In this document: in pieces, positions 45,981 through 55,796 of the stretch
How the letters are laid out: every line of letters begins with the position of its first letter
Numbering within the stretch: the stretch's first letter is position 1
NCBI RefSeq assembly: GCF_037126175.1
Contig: NZ_CP146986.1
Location: 5,828,501 to 5,892,500 of the forward strand
Source: Pseudomonas sp. RSB 5.4
Lineage (GTDB): Bacteria; Pseudomonadota; Gammaproteobacteria; Pseudomonadales; Pseudomonadaceae
Direction: 5' to 3'
Length of the DNA: 64,000 nt
Position numbers and translations under genes: made by a program
The notes under the pieces: generated by a model
Told to the model about the DNA's origin: nothing
The model's input: only the letters and a program-made list of their open reading frames with translations
The model's database searches: none

Positions 45981-47167
45981 GCCGCCCTCAACAGATTACC
46001 GTTCTGGGGGCTACCGGCTCGATCGGTCTGAGCACCCTCGACGTCATCGCTCGTCATCCTGAGCGTTATCAGGTTTTCGCGCTGAGCGGCTTCACGCGCC
46101 TGAGCGAGTTGCTGGCCTTGTGCGTGCGCCATGTGCCGCAATTCGCAGTCGTGCCGGAAGTGGCGGCGGCGCGTGGTTTGCAGGACGACCTGCGTGCTGC
46201 CGGTTTATCCACTCGCGTATTGGTCGGGGAGGAGGGCCTGTGCCAGGTCGCCTCCGCGCCCGAAGTCGATGCCGTGATGGCCGCCATCGTTGGCGCCGCG
46301 GGTCTGCGTCCGACCCTGGCAGCGGTGCAGGCCGGGAAGAAAATCCTTCTGGCCAACAAAGAAGCGTTGGTGATGTCCGGCGCGCTGTTCATGCAGGCCG
46401 TGCACAAGAGCGGTTCGGTATTGCTGCCGATCGACAGCGAACACAACGCGATCTTCCAGTGCATGCCGCAGGATTTTTCCCGTGGTCTGGGCGCTGTTGG
46501 CGTGCGGCGGATTTTGCTGACGGCTTCGGGCGGTCCTTTCCGTCAGACGCCGATGAGCGAACTGGCGCATGTTTCGCCTGATCAGGCATGTGCTCACCCG
46601 AACTGGTCCATGGGTCGCAAGATCTCGGTGGATTCGGCCAGCATGATGAACAAGGGCCTGGAGTTGATCGAGGCTTGCTGGCTGTTCGACGCCAAGCCGT
46701 CGCAGGTCGAGGTGGTGATTCATCCGCAGAGTGTGATTCACTCGCTGGTCGACTATGTGGATGGCTCGGTATTGGCGCAGTTGGGCAACCCTGACATGCG
46801 CACGCCGATTGCCAACGCATTGGCCTGGCCCGAGCGGATCGACTCGGGTGTGGCGCCGCTGGATCTGTTTGCCATTGCCCGCCTGGATTTCGAAGCACCG
46901 GACGAGCAGCGCTTCCCTTGCCTGCGCCTGGCGCGACAGGCGGCAGAGGCTGGCAACAGCGCGCCGGCCATGCTCAATGCGGCCAACGAAGTGGCGGTCG
47001 CGGCGTTTCTCGACGGACGCGTTGGTTATCTGGAAATCGCGAGTATCATCGAGGATGTGCTGAATCTCGAGCCAGTGGTTGCGCTTGAGGATCTGGACGC
47101 GGTGTTTACCGCTGACGCGAAAGCGCGGATTCTGGCCGAACAATGGCTTGATCGTCACGGCCGATAG
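45977..47167 (+). CDS. dxr: 1-deoxy-D-xylulose 5-phosphate reductoisomerase
   Basis: The 396-residue NADPH-dependent enzyme makes MEP, the committed step of non-mevalonate isoprenoid synthesis. Motifs are [15 protein letters not shown] (NADPH), NKEALVMSG, the metal site SEHNAIFQ and [13 protein letters not shown]. The start is GTG at 45977, overlapping the cdsA stop by 4 nt (GTGA); an upstream ATG frame lies inside cdsA. Its isoprenoid product feeds UppS, encoded two genes upstream. Confidence 0.96.
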   Translation: MSRPQQITVLGATGSIGLSTLDVIARHPERYQVFALSGFTRLSELLALCVRHVPQFAVVPEVAAARGLQDDLRAAGLSTRVLVGEEGLCQVASAPEVDAVMAAIVGAAGLRPTLAAVQAGKKILLANKEALVMSGALFMQAVHKSGSVLLPIDSEHNAIFQCMPQDFSRGLGAVGVRRILLTASGGPFRQTPMSELAHVSPDQACAHPNWSMGRKISVDSASMMNKGLELIEACWLFDAKPSQVEVVIHPQSVIHSLVDYVDGSVLAQLGNPDMRTPIANALAWPERIDSGVAPLDLFAIARLDFEAPDEQRFPCLRLARQAAEAGNSAPAMLNAANEVAVAAFLDGRVGYLEIASIIEDVLNLEPVVALEDLDAVFTADAKARILAEQWLDRHGR

Positions 47168-47221
47168 CCGTTGCAGGACCATGGCTTCACGCGGCACTGA
47201 ACAGGATTGCGGAGAAAGTAG

Positions 47222-48574
47222 ATGAGCGCGCTCTATATGATTGCCGGCACCCTGATCGCTTTGGGTGTGCTGGTCACCTTTCACGAATTCGGCCATTTCT
47301 GGGTCGCGCGTCGCTGTGGCGTCAAGGTTTTGCGTTTCTCCGTGGGCTTCGGCATGCCCTTGCTGCGCTGGCACGACAAGCAGGGTACCGAGTTTGTCGT
47401 CGCCGCGATTCCGCTGGGTGGCTACGTCAAAATGCTCGATGAGCGTGAGGGCGAAGTCCCGGCCGATCAGCTTCATCAATCCTTCAATCGCAAATCGGTT
47501 CGCCAGCGTATCGCTATTGTTGCAGCGGGGCCGATCGCCAACTTCCTGTTGGCCCTGGTGTTTTTCTGGGTGCTGGCCATGCTCGGCAGCGAGCAGATCC
47601 GTCCGGTCATCGGTGCTGTCGAGTCCGGGAGCATTGCGGCCAGGGCTGGCTTGAGTGCCGGTCAGGAAATCGTCGCCATTGATGGCGAGCCCACTTCTGG
47701 CTGGGCGGCGGTCAATTTGCAGTTGGTCCGTCGTCTTGGGGAAAGCGGGGCCCTGCAATTGCTCGTGCGTGAGCAGGGCTCTACAGCGGATACGCCGCGC
47801 GAACTGGCGCTCGATCATTGGCTCAAAGGGGCGGACGAGCCCGATCCGATTCGCTCGCTGGGGATTCGCCCATGGCGCCCGGCTCTGCCGCCAGTGCTGG
47901 CCGAGCTCGATCCAAAAGGTCCGGCGCAGGCCGCTGGTCTGAAAACCGGCGACCGTCTGCTGTCGCTCGATGGTCAGGCGCTGGGTGACTGGCAGCAAGT
48001 GGTCGATACCGTTCGTACGCGTCCTGATACCAAAATCTTGCTGCGCGTCGAGCGTGACGGTGCTCAAATCGACGTCCCGGTGACCCTGGCGGCGCGCGGC
48101 GAAAGCAAAGCGCCGAGCGGTTATCTCGGGGCCGGCGTAAAAGCCGTGGACTGGCCGCCGGAAATGATCCGCGAGGTCAGTTATGGCCCGTTGGCCGCGA
48201 TTGGCGAGGGTGCCCGACGTACCTGGACCATGAGCATCCTGACGCTGGACTCACTGAAGAAAATGCTGTTTGGCGAGCTCTCGGTAAAAAACTTGAGTGG
48301 GCCGATAACCATTGCTAAAGTGGCGGGCGCTTCTGCCCAGTCGGGCGTTGCTGATTTCCTGAATTTCCTTGCTTATCTGAGTATTAGCCTGGGAGTTCTG
48401 AATTTGCTGCCCATCCCTGTACTGGATGGGGGGCATTTGTTGTTTTATCTGATTGAGTGGGTGCGTGGTCGCCCCTTGTCGGATCGGGTGCAAGGTTGGG
48501 GGGTGCAGATCGGTATCAGTTTGGTGGTCGGAGTGATGTTGCTTGCTCTGGTCAATGATCTGGGCCGTCTGTAA
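47222..48574 (+). CDS. rseP: RIP zinc metalloprotease RseP
   Basis: The 450-residue inner-membrane site-2 protease cleaves anti-sigma factors (MucA in pseudomonads) in the envelope-stress cascade that frees AlgU. HEFGH is at residues 21-25 in the first membrane segment and the third ligand is in LDGGH (Asp402). Two PDZ domains lie between (about 115-200 and 205-290). The length matches E. coli RseP. It is followed by bamA, whose product's misfolding signals the same cascade. Confidence 0.97.
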   Translation: MSALYMIAGTLIALGVLVTFHEFGHFWVARRCGVKVLRFSVGFGMPLLRWHDKQGTEFVVAAIPLGGYVKMLDEREGEVPADQLHQSFNRKSVRQRIAIVAAGPIANFLLALVFFWVLAMLGSEQIRPVIGAVESGSIAARAGLSAGQEIVAIDGEPTSGWAAVNLQLVRRLGESGALQLLVREQGSTADTPRELALDHWLKGADEPDPIRSLGIRPWRPALPPVLAELDPKGPAQAAGLKTGDRLLSLDGQALGDWQQVVDTVRTRPDTKILLRVERDGAQIDVPVTLAARGESKAPSGYLGAGVKAVDWPPEMIREVSYGPLAAIGEGARRTWTMSILTLDSLKKMLFGELSVKNLSGPITIAKVAGASAQSGVADFLNFLAYLSISLGVLNLLPIPVLDGGHLLFYLIEWVRGRPLSDRVQGWGVQIGISLVVGVMLLALVNDLGRL

Positions 48575-48594
48575 AGCTTCGCTGAATTGCGAAT

Positions 48595-48620
48595 CTGCCG
48601 CATTTTGCGGCAGTTTGTTT
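48595..48620 (+). terminator. Hairpin with T-rich tail between rseP and bamA
   Basis: CTGCCGC and GCGGCAG form a 7-bp stem around ATTTT, followed by TTTGTTT. It may dampen transcription from the upstream genes into bamA. Confidence 0.6.
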
Positions 48621-48648
48621 ATTGCCAGTTGGAATAAGAAAGGACTTC

Positions 48649-51024
48649 ATGAAACGTCTGCTGCTAACTGCGGTTCTCACCGTATTGATGATCGCCGAAG
48701 TTCACGCCGAGTCCTTCACTATCTCTGATATTCGCGTCAATGGCCTCCAGCGGGTCTCCGCGGGTAGCGTCTTTGGTGCCTTGCCGTTGAACGTCGGCGA
48801 GCAGGCGGATGATCGTCGCCTGGTGGAATCCACTCGTGCGTTGTTCAAAACCGGTTTCTTTCAAGATATCCAGCTGGGCCGCGAAGGCAACGTTCTGGTG
48901 ATCACGGTCGTCGAACGTCCGTCGGTCGCGAGTATCGAGATCGAAGGTAACAAGGCGATCTCTACCGAAGACCTGATGAAAGGCCTCAAGCAGTCCGGAC
49001 TCTCGGAAGGCGAGATCTTCCAGCGCGCCACCCTCGAAGGTGTGCGTAACGAGCTGCAGCGCCAGTACGTTGCGCAGGGCCGCTATTCGGCCACGGTTGA
49101 TACCGAAGTGGTCTCGCAGCCGCGTAACCGCGTAGCCCTGAAAGTGAAGATCAACGAAGGCACTGTGGCTGCCATCCAGCACATCAACGTGGTGGGCAAC
49201 ACGGTTTTCCCTGACGACGACCTGATCGACCTGTTCGAGCTGAAAACCACCAACTGGCTGTCGTTCTTCAAGAACGACGACAAGTACGCCCGTGAAAAAC
49301 TCTCCGGTGACCTGGAGCGTCTGCGTTCCTACTACCTGGACCGCGGCTATATCAACATGGATATCGCTTCGACCCAGGTGTCCATCACCCCGGACAAGAA
49401 ACACGTCTACATCACCGTCAACATCACTGAAGGCGAGAAGTACACCGTTCGTGACGTCAAGCTCAGCGGTGACCTGAAGGTGCCTGAAGACCAGGTCAAG
49501 TCCTTGTTGCTGGTGCAGAAAGGCCAGGTGTTCTCGCGCAAGCTGATGACCACCACCTCCGAACTGATCACGCGCCGTCTGGGTAACGAGGGTTACACCT
49601 TCGCCAACGTCAACGGCATACCTCAGCCGCATGACGACGATCACACCGTGGACATCCTGTTCGCCGTCGATCCGGGCAAGCGCGCCTACGTCAACCGCAT
49701 CAACTTCCGTGGCAACACCAAGTCCGAGGACGAAGTGCTGCGTCGCGAAATGCGTCAGATGGAAGGTGGCTGGGCTTCGACCTACCTGATCGACCAGTCC
49801 AAGACCCGTCTTGAGCGTCTGGGCTTCTTTAAGGAAGTGAACGTCGAGACACCGGCTGTTCCGGGTGTCGACGACCAGGTTGACGTGAACTACGCCGTTG
49901 AAGAACAAGCCTCCGGCTCGATCACCGCCAGCGTCGGTTTCGCCCAGAGCGCCGGTCTGATCCTCGGCGGCTCGATTACCCAGAACAACTTCCTGGGTAC
50001 CGGTAACCGTGTGAGCGTGGGCCTGACCCGCAGCGAATACCAGAGCCGCTACAACTTCGGCTACGTTGACCCCTACTGGACCGCCGACGGCGTGAGCCTG
50101 GGTTATAACGCGTTCTATCGCACCACCGACTACAAAGACCTCGACGTCGACGTAGCGAGCTATGCGGTAGACAGCCTGGGTGCAGGCGTCAACGTTGGCT
50201 ACCCGATCAGTGAAACTTCGCGTCTGACCTTCGGTCTGTCCGCGCAGCAGGACAAGATCAAAACCGGTACCTACACCGTCGACGAGATTTTCGACTTCGT
50301 TAAAAAGGAAGGCGATCAGTACCTGAACTTCAAGGCGTCGGCCGGCTGGTCCGAATCGACCCTGAACAAAGGCGTGTTGCCGACCCGTGGTCGCTCGCAG
50401 AGCCTGACCCTGGAAACCACCATTCCAGGCAGTGACCTGTCGTTCTACAAGCTCGACTACCGTGGCCAGTTGTTCCAGCCGATTACCGAGAACTACACCC
50501 TGCGTCTGCACACCGAACTGGGTTATGGCGACGGTTACGGTTCGACCGATGGCTTGCCTTTCTATGAAAACTACTATGCTGGTGGTTTCAACTCGGTTCG
50601 CGGCTTCAAGGACAGTACCCTCGGCCCACGCAGTACTCCGAGTAAGGGTACCAACCCGGGGACGCTGGCAGACCCGGACCAGGATCCGCTGCCGTTCGGT
50701 GGTAACGTCCTGATCCAGGGCGGTGTGGAAGTTCTGTTCCCGCTGCCATTCGTCAAGGATCAGCGCTCCCTGCGTACCTCGGTATTCTGGGATGTGGGTA
50801 ACGTGTTTGACTCGCAGTGCAAAGATACTGTGAACGCCGACGGTTCGAAGTCCAACACCAAGTGCAATGACATCAGCCTGACCAACATGGCCAGTTCCGT
50901 TGGTGTGGGTGTGACCTGGGTCACCGCACTGGGTCCTCTGAGTTTTGCTCTGGCGATGCCGGTCAAGAAACCGGATAACGCTGAAACTCAAGTGTTCCAA
51001 TTCTCCCTCGGCCAGACGTTCTAA
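48649..51024 (+). CDS. bamA: Outer membrane protein assembly factor BamA
   Basis: The 791-residue Omp85 protein is the core of the BAM complex and inserts beta-barrel proteins into the outer membrane. A 20-residue signal peptide (…IAEVHAES) is followed by five POTRA domains (about 23-425) and a 16-strand C-terminal barrel with the conserved VRGF motif (FNSVRGFKD) in the L6 loop and a terminal Phe (FSLGQTF). I start at MKRLLLTAV, with AAGAAAGGA at 6 nt. skp follows after 45 nt. Confidence 0.98.
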   Translation: MKRLLLTAVLTVLMIAEVHAESFTISDIRVNGLQRVSAGSVFGALPLNVGEQADDRRLVESTRALFKTGFFQDIQLGREGNVLVITVVERPSVASIEIEGNKAISTEDLMKGLKQSGLSEGEIFQRATLEGVRNELQRQYVAQGRYSATVDTEVVSQPRNRVALKVKINEGTVAAIQHINVVGNTVFPDDDLIDLFELKTTNWLSFFKNDDKYAREKLSGDLERLRSYYLDRGYINMDIASTQVSITPDKKHVYITVNITEGEKYTVRDVKLSGDLKVPEDQVKSLLLVQKGQVFSRKLMTTTSELITRRLGNEGYTFANVNGIPQPHDDDHTVDILFAVDPGKRAYVNRINFRGNTKSEDEVLRREMRQMEGGWASTYLIDQSKTRLERLGFFKEVNVETPAVPGVDDQVDVNYAVEEQASGSITASVGFAQSAGLILGGSITQNNFLGTGNRVSVGLTRSEYQSRYNFGYVDPYWTADGVSLGYNAFYRTTDYKDLDVDVASYAVDSLGAGVNVGYPISETSRLTFGLSAQQDKIKTGTYTVDEIFDFVKKEGDQYLNFKASAGWSESTLNKGVLPTRGRSQSLTLETTIPGSDLSFYKLDYRGQLFQPITENYTLRLHTELGYGDGYGSTDGLPFYENYYAGGFNSVRGFKDSTLGPRSTPSKGTNPGTLADPDQDPLPFGGNVLIQGGVEVLFPLPFVKDQRSLRTSVFWDVGNVFDSQCKDTVNADGSKSNTKCNDISLTNMASSVGVGVTWVTALGPLSFALAMPVKKPDNAETQVFQFSLGQTF

Positions 51025-51069
51025 GCGTCTGACCCAAGACAACGACAATGGATTTTGTAGGAGTGCATC

Positions 51070-51573
51070 GTGCGTAAGTTGACTCAATTGGTTCTCCTGG
51101 CCTCCGTACTGGTGGCAGGCCCGGCGTTCGCCGACATGAAAATCGCCGTGCTGAACTATCAGATGGCACTGCTGGAATCCGACGCGGCCAAGAAGTACGC
51201 CGTGGATGCCGAGAAGAAGTTCGGTCCGCAACTGACCAAGCTCAAGACGCTGGAAAGCAGCGCCAAGGGCATTCAGGATCGCCTGATGGCCGGTGGCGAC
51301 AAGATGCAGCAGGGCGAGCGTGAGCGTCTGGAGCTTGAATTCAAGCAAAAGGCCCGTGACTTCCAGTTCCAGTCCAAGGAGCTGAACGAAGCCAAGGCAG
51401 TTGCCGACCGCGAAATGCTCAAGCAACTGAAGCCGAAACTGGATAGCGCAGTGGAAGAAGTCATCAAGAAAGGTGGTTTTGACCTGGTGTTCGAGCGTGG
51501 CGCAGTCATCGATGTCAAACCGCAGTACGACATCACGCGCCAGGTTATCGAGCGCATGAATCAGCTGAAGTAA
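51070..51573 (+). CDS. skp: Periplasmic chaperone Skp (OmpH)
   Basis: The 167-residue trimeric chaperone holds unfolded outer-membrane proteins on their way to BamA. The signal peptide is 21 residues (ends AFA|DMK). The body is coiled coil with many Lys and Glu. The start is GTG at 51070, preceded by GGAG at 6 nt; no ATG fits. It is placed between bamA and lpxD as in most gammaproteobacteria. Confidence 0.95.
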   Translation: MRKLTQLVLLASVLVAGPAFADMKIAVLNYQMALLESDAAKKYAVDAEKKFGPQLTKLKTLESSAKGIQDRLMAGGDKMQQGERERLELEFKQKARDFQFQSKELNEAKAVADREMLKQLKPKLDSAVEEVIKKGGFDLVFERGAVIDVKPQYDITRQVIERMNQLK

Positions 51574-51576
51574 CCC

Positions 51577-52632
51577 ATGACCGTGACTATCAAGCTCGGC
51601 CAGTTGGCCGAGTTCCTCGGCGCCACCCTGCGTGGCGACCCCGAGACGCAAATTACTGGGCTAGCCACCTTGCAGGAGGCTGGCCCAGCTCAGTTGAGCT
51701 TTCTGGCAAATCCTCAATATCGCAAATACCTGGCAAGTTCCCAGGCGGCTGCGCTGTTGCTCAAGGAAGCCGATGTCGAAGGTTTTGCCGGCAATGCGCT
51801 GGTGGTGCCGGATCCTTACCTGGCTTATGCGCGTATCTCTCACCTGTTCGATCCCAAACCGAAAGCCACCGCGGGTGTTCATCCCACGGCGGTGATTGCG
51901 CCGGATGCGGTGGTTGATCCAAGCGCCAGCATCGGCCCGTTCGTGGTGATCGAGGCCGGTGCGCGCATCGGTGCACAGGTCACCCTGGGCGCCCATTGCG
52001 TCATTGGTGCCCGCAGTGAAATCGGTGAGGGCGGCTGGCTCGCTCCGCGGGTGACGCTGTACCACGACGTGCGCATCGGCAAGCGGGTGGTGATCCAGTC
52101 CGGCGCCGTGCTCGGTGGTGAAGGCTTCGGTTTTGCCAATGAGAAAGGTGTCTGGCAGAAGATCGCCCAGATCGGCGGCGTGACCATCGGTGACGATGTC
52201 GAGATCGGTGTGAACACCGCCATCGACCGTGGCGCGCTGGCGGATACCGTGATCGGCAACGGCGTGAAACTCGACAACCAGATCCAGATTGCGCACAACG
52301 TCCAGGTCGGTGATCACACCGCCATGGCCGCGTGTGTCGGTATCTCCGGCAGCACCAAGATCGGCAAGCACTGCATGCTCGCCGGTGGCGTCGGCCTGGT
52401 GGGGCACATCGATATTTGCGACAACGTTTTCCTGACCGGGATGACCATGGTGACCCACTCGATTACCGAGCCAGGCGCCTATTCTTCCGGCACAGCCATG
52501 CAGCCGGCGGCCGAATGGCGCAAAAGCGCGGCCCGCATCCGTCAGCTCGATGACATCGCGCGACGTTTGAAGCAGTTGGAAAAGCGCGTTGGGGAAGTGA
52601 CCCCCGGCAGTAATGCTTCATCTGATGGCTGA
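51577..52632 (+). CDS. lpxD: UDP-3-O-(3-hydroxyacyl)glucosamine N-acyltransferase
   Basis: The 351-residue cytosolic enzyme adds the second hydroxyacyl chain in lipid A synthesis. A short N-terminal domain ([15 protein letters not shown]) binds uridine; residues about 100-310 form hexapeptide repeats of a left-handed beta-helix ([20 protein letters not shown] and on); a C-terminal helix ([10 protein letters not shown]) follows. The catalytic His lies in the [12 protein letters not shown] segment. The ATG is 3 nt after the skp stop codon. Confidence 0.97.
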   Translation: MTVTIKLGQLAEFLGATLRGDPETQITGLATLQEAGPAQLSFLANPQYRKYLASSQAAALLLKEADVEGFAGNALVVPDPYLAYARISHLFDPKPKATAGVHPTAVIAPDAVVDPSASIGPFVVIEAGARIGAQVTLGAHCVIGARSEIGEGGWLAPRVTLYHDVRIGKRVVIQSGAVLGGEGFGFANEKGVWQKIAQIGGVTIGDDVEIGVNTAIDRGALADTVIGNGVKLDNQIQIAHNVQVGDHTAMAACVGISGSTKIGKHCMLAGGVGLVGHIDICDNVFLTGMTMVTHSITEPGAYSSGTAMQPAAEWRKSAARIRQLDDIARRLKQLEKRVGEVTPGSNASSDG

Positions 52633-52659
52633 TACCATTTCCATATCAAGTGTGCACAG

Positions 52660-52690
52660 CCTCTAGACTGCCTCCTTGATTTGCTAGAGG
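52660..52690 (+). other. Inverted repeat upstream of fabZ
   Basis: CCTCTAG (52660-52666) pairs with CTAGAGG (52684-52690) in the 106-nt lpxD-fabZ gap. A second imperfect repeat, GAGTGCG with CGCGCTC, follows at once. It may be a leader structure or a weak terminator; there is no T-run. Confidence 0.4.
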
Positions 52691-52738
52691 AGTGCGCGTC
52701 AGTCGCGCTCCCAATCTTTACATAGGCTTCCCCCCGAA

Positions 52739-53179
52739 ATGATGGACATCAACGAGATTCGCGAATACCTGCCTCACCGTTACCCGTTCCTGCTGGTGGA
52801 CCGGGTGGTGGAACTGGACACTGAAGGCAAGCGCATTCGCGCCTACAAGAATGTCAGCATCAATGAGCCATTCTTCAATGGTCACTTCCCTGCGCATCCA
52901 ATCATGCCAGGCGTGCTGATCATCGAGGCGATGGCCCAGGCTGCCGGGATCCTCGGTTTCAAAATGCTCGACGTGAAACCGGCCGATGGCACCCTTTACT
53001 ACTTCGTCGGTTCCGACAAGCTGCGTTTCCGTCAGCCAGTGCTGCCGGGCGATCAATTGATCCTTGAAGCCAAGTTCATCAGCTGCAAGCGTCAGATCTG
53101 GAAATTCGAATGCCAGGCTTCGGTCGACGGCAAACCGGTCTGCTCGGCTGAAATCATCTGTGCGGAACGCAAGCTATGA
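52739..53179 (+). CDS. fabZ: (3R)-hydroxyacyl-ACP dehydratase FabZ
   Basis: The 146-residue hot-dog-fold enzyme dehydrates 3-hydroxyacyl-ACP in fatty acid elongation; its substrate is also the acyl donor for LpxA and LpxD. Catalytic His49 and Glu63 are in [25 protein letters not shown] context (residues 47-67). Two ATG codons are adjacent; the family usually starts with the first ([12 protein letters not shown]). The ribosome site is weak. The stop overlaps the lpxA start by 4 nt. Confidence 0.97.
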   Translation: MMDINEIREYLPHRYPFLLVDRVVELDTEGKRIRAYKNVSINEPFFNGHFPAHPIMPGVLIIEAMAQAAGILGFKMLDVKPADGTLYYFVGSDKLRFRQPVLPGDQLILEAKFISCKRQIWKFECQASVDGKPVCSAEIICAERKL

Positions 53180-53952
53180 GTTTGATTGACCCTCGCGCAA
53201 TCATCGATCCGTCGGCCGTTCTGGCTGACGGCGTCGAGGTCGGCCCGTGGTCGATCATCGGCGCAGGTGTGGAAATCGGCGAGGGTACTGTGATCGGGCC
53301 GCACGTGGTCCTCAAAGGCCCGACCCGCATCGGCAAGCACAATCGCATCTACCAGTTTTCCTCGGTCGGTGAGGACACTCCCGACCTGAAGTACAAGGGT
53401 GAAGAAACCCGTCTGGTGATCGGTGATCACAACGTCATTCGCGAAGGCGTGACGATTCACCGTGGCACCGTTCAGGATCGTTCGGAAACCACCCTTGGCG
53501 ATCACAACCTGATCATGGCCTATGCCCACATCGGACATGACAGCGTCATCGGTAACCACTGCATTCTGGTCAACAACACGGCTTTGGCCGGGCATGTACA
53601 TGTCGACGATTGGGCGATCCTTTCCGGGTTCACCCTGGTGCATCAGTACTGCCACATCGGCGCTCACAGCTTTTCCGGCATGGGCACTGCCATCGGCAAG
53701 GACGTTCCGGCGTTCGTGACTGTGTTCGGCAACCCGGCCGAAGCACGCAGCATGAACTTCGAAGGCATGCGCCGCCGTGGTTTCAGCGAAGACGCGATTC
53801 ATGCGCTGCGCCGCGCCTATAAAACGGTGTATCGCCAGGGCCTGACCGTGGAGCAAGCGCTGGCCGAGTTGGCCGAACCTGCTGCGCAGTTCCCGGAAGT
53901 CGCGGTGTTTCGTGACTCGATCCAGTCGTCGACTCGCGGCATCACCCGCTGA
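53176..53952 (+). CDS. lpxA: UDP-N-acetylglucosamine acyltransferase
   Basis: The 258-residue trimeric enzyme adds the first 3-hydroxyacyl chain to UDP-GlcNAc, starting lipid A synthesis. It is nearly all hexapeptide beta-helix to residue 190 followed by a helical C-terminus. The catalytic His lies in [10 protein letters not shown]. Pseudomonas LpxA prefers C10 chains, set by a residue in the hydrocarbon ruler; I did not assign it here. The ATG overlaps the fabZ stop and lpxB starts 2 nt after its stop. Confidence 0.98.
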   Translation: MSLIDPRAIIDPSAVLADGVEVGPWSIIGAGVEIGEGTVIGPHVVLKGPTRIGKHNRIYQFSSVGEDTPDLKYKGEETRLVIGDHNVIREGVTIHRGTVQDRSETTLGDHNLIMAYAHIGHDSVIGNHCILVNNTALAGHVHVDDWAILSGFTLVHQYCHIGAHSFSGMGTAIGKDVPAFVTVFGNPAEARSMNFEGMRRRGFSEDAIHALRRAYKTVYRQGLTVEQALAELAEPAAQFPEVAVFRDSIQSSTRGITR

Positions 53953-53954
53953 TC

Positions 53955-55085
53955 ATGGCCAGTCTGCGTATTGCGCTGGTGGCGGGAGAGGCTTCCGGTG
54001 ATATTTTGGGCGCCGGGCTCATGCGCGCCCTCAAGGCTCAACACCCGGCAGTCGAGTTCATCGGTGTCGGCGGTCCGTTGATGCAGGCCGAGGGCCTGAC
54101 GTCTTATTTCCCTATGGAGCGTCTGTCGGTCATGGGGCTGGTGGAAGTCCTTGGGCGGCTGCGCGAGTTGCTCAAGCGCCGCAAGGACCTGATCGCCACA
54201 TTGATTGCCGAGAAACCGGATGTGTTCATCGGCATCGACGCTCCCGATTTCAACCTCAACATCGAGCTCAAGCTGCGTCAGGCCGGGATCAAGACCGTGC
54301 ATTACGTCAGCCCTTCGGTGTGGGCGTGGCGCCAGAAGCGTGTGCTGAAGATTCGCGAAGGTTGCGATCTGATGCTCACCTTGTTGCCGTTCGAAGCAAA
54401 ATTCTACGAAGAGAAAGGCGTGCCGGTGCGGTTCGTCGGTCACACGCTGGCCGATACCATTCCGCTGCAGGCCGATCGCGCCGCAGCGCGTGCCGAACTC
54501 GGCTTGCCCGACGGACCGCTGGTGGCGTTGATGCCCGGCAGTCGCGGTGGTGAAGTCGGTCGTCTCGGTGCGCTGTTCCTGGATACGGCCGAGCGTCTGC
54601 GGGCCATGCGCCCGGAGTTGCGCTTCGTCATCCCGTGCGCGAATGCCGAGCGCCGCGCTCAGCTCGAAGAGTTGCTGGTTGGCCGCGACTTGCCGGTAAC
54701 CCTGCTCGACGGCAAATCGCATCTGGCCCTGGCGGCGTGCAACGCGGTGTTGATCGCCTCCGGCACGGCGACACTTGAAGCCTTGCTGTACAAGCGGCCA
54801 ATGGTCGTTGCTTATCGCCTGGCGCCGCTGACCTTCTGGATTCTCAAGCGCATGGTCAAGAGCCCCTACGTGTCGCTGCCGAACCTGCTGGCCCAGCGTC
54901 TGCTTGTACCGGAATTGTTGCAGGATGATGCGACAGTCGAGGCATTGGCGCAGACCCTGGCGCCGCTGATCGAAGGCGGCGAAGAACAGACCCGTGGCTT
55001 CGACGAGATCCACCGCACCTTGCGGCTGGACGCTTCCAATCAGGCGGCGGATGCCGTCCTCAACCTGATCGGTCAGAAACAATGA
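53955..55085 (+). CDS. lpxB: Lipid-A-disaccharide synthase
   Basis: The 376-residue GT19 glycosyltransferase condenses UDP-diacylglucosamine with lipid X at the inner membrane. Family motifs are [15 protein letters not shown] at the N-terminus, [30 protein letters not shown] and MPGSRGGEV; the Asp of [11 protein letters not shown] is conserved. Its stop overlaps the rnhB ATG by four bases. Confidence 0.97.
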   Translation: MASLRIALVAGEASGDILGAGLMRALKAQHPAVEFIGVGGPLMQAEGLTSYFPMERLSVMGLVEVLGRLRELLKRRKDLIATLIAEKPDVFIGIDAPDFNLNIELKLRQAGIKTVHYVSPSVWAWRQKRVLKIREGCDLMLTLLPFEAKFYEEKGVPVRFVGHTLADTIPLQADRAAARAELGLPDGPLVALMPGSRGGEVGRLGALFLDTAERLRAMRPELRFVIPCANAERRAQLEELLVGRDLPVTLLDGKSHLALAACNAVLIASGTATLEALLYKRPMVVAYRLAPLTFWILKRMVKSPYVSLPNLLAQRLLVPELLQDDATVEALAQTLAPLIEGGEEQTRGFDEIHRTLRLDASNQAADAVLNLIGQKQ

Positions 55086-55720
55086 GCAAGACGATGCAGA
55101 TGGGCCTGGATTTCACTCTGGTCGCCGAAGTCGAAGAACTGGTGGCCGGTGTCGACGAGGTCGGTCGCGGCCCGTTGTGCGGGGCAGTGGTGACGGCGGC
55201 GGTGATTCTCGATCCGAACCGGCCGATTCTCGGTCTCAACGACTCGAAGAAACTCACCGAAGCCCGGCGCGAGAAGCTTTACGACGAGATCATCGAGAAA
55301 TCCCTGAGCTGGTGCATCGCCCGCGCCGAAGTCGAAGAAATCGACGAGCTGAACATCCTGCACGCGACCATGCTCGCCATGCAGCGTGCGGTGGCCGGGC
55401 TGCATATTCAGCCGAAACTGGCGATGATCGACGGTAACCGCTGCCCGAAACTGCCGATGCGCGCCGAAGCGGTGGTGAAGGGCGACAGCAAGGTGCCGGC
55501 GATTGCCGCCGCATCGATTCTGGCCAAAGTCAGTCGCGACCGGGAGATGTCGGCGTTCGAATTGATCTACCCGGGTTACGGCATCGGCGGTCATAAAGGC
55601 TATCCGACGCCCGTTCATCTGGAAGCGTTGGTGCGGCTTGGCCCGACGCCGATTCACCGGCGCTCGTTCGCCCCGGTGCGTCAGGCTTACGAGGCGCTGG
55701 AAGGTCTGACGCAGGTTTAG
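55082..55720 (+). CDS. rnhB: Ribonuclease HII
   Basis: The 212-residue enzyme removes misincorporated ribonucleotides and RNA of RNA-DNA hybrids. The DEDD-type metal site begins in [17 protein letters not shown], and continues with LNDSKKL and MIDGN, with [17 protein letters not shown] later. The start overlaps lpxB; the 76-nt gap to dnaE contains a GGCCCGGTACAATCCGGGCC hairpin near 55746. Confidence 0.97.
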   Translation: MSKTMQMGLDFTLVAEVEELVAGVDEVGRGPLCGAVVTAAVILDPNRPILGLNDSKKLTEARREKLYDEIIEKSLSWCIARAEVEEIDELNILHATMLAMQRAVAGLHIQPKLAMIDGNRCPKLPMRAEAVVKGDSKVPAIAAASILAKVSRDREMSAFELIYPGYGIGGHKGYPTPVHLEALVRLGPTPIHRRSFAPVRQAYEALEGLTQV

Positions 55721-55796
55721 GCGCAAGGCTGATGTTTTGTTCGAGGCCCGGTACAATCCGGGCCTTGTTGTCTCTATGTAACTGGACAGGATCACT

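Noticed and set aside
48664..51651. A 995-codon minus-strand frame opposite bamA and skp
   Set aside because: It crosses two genes on the other strand that have clear signal peptides and family motifs. No start signal is seen.
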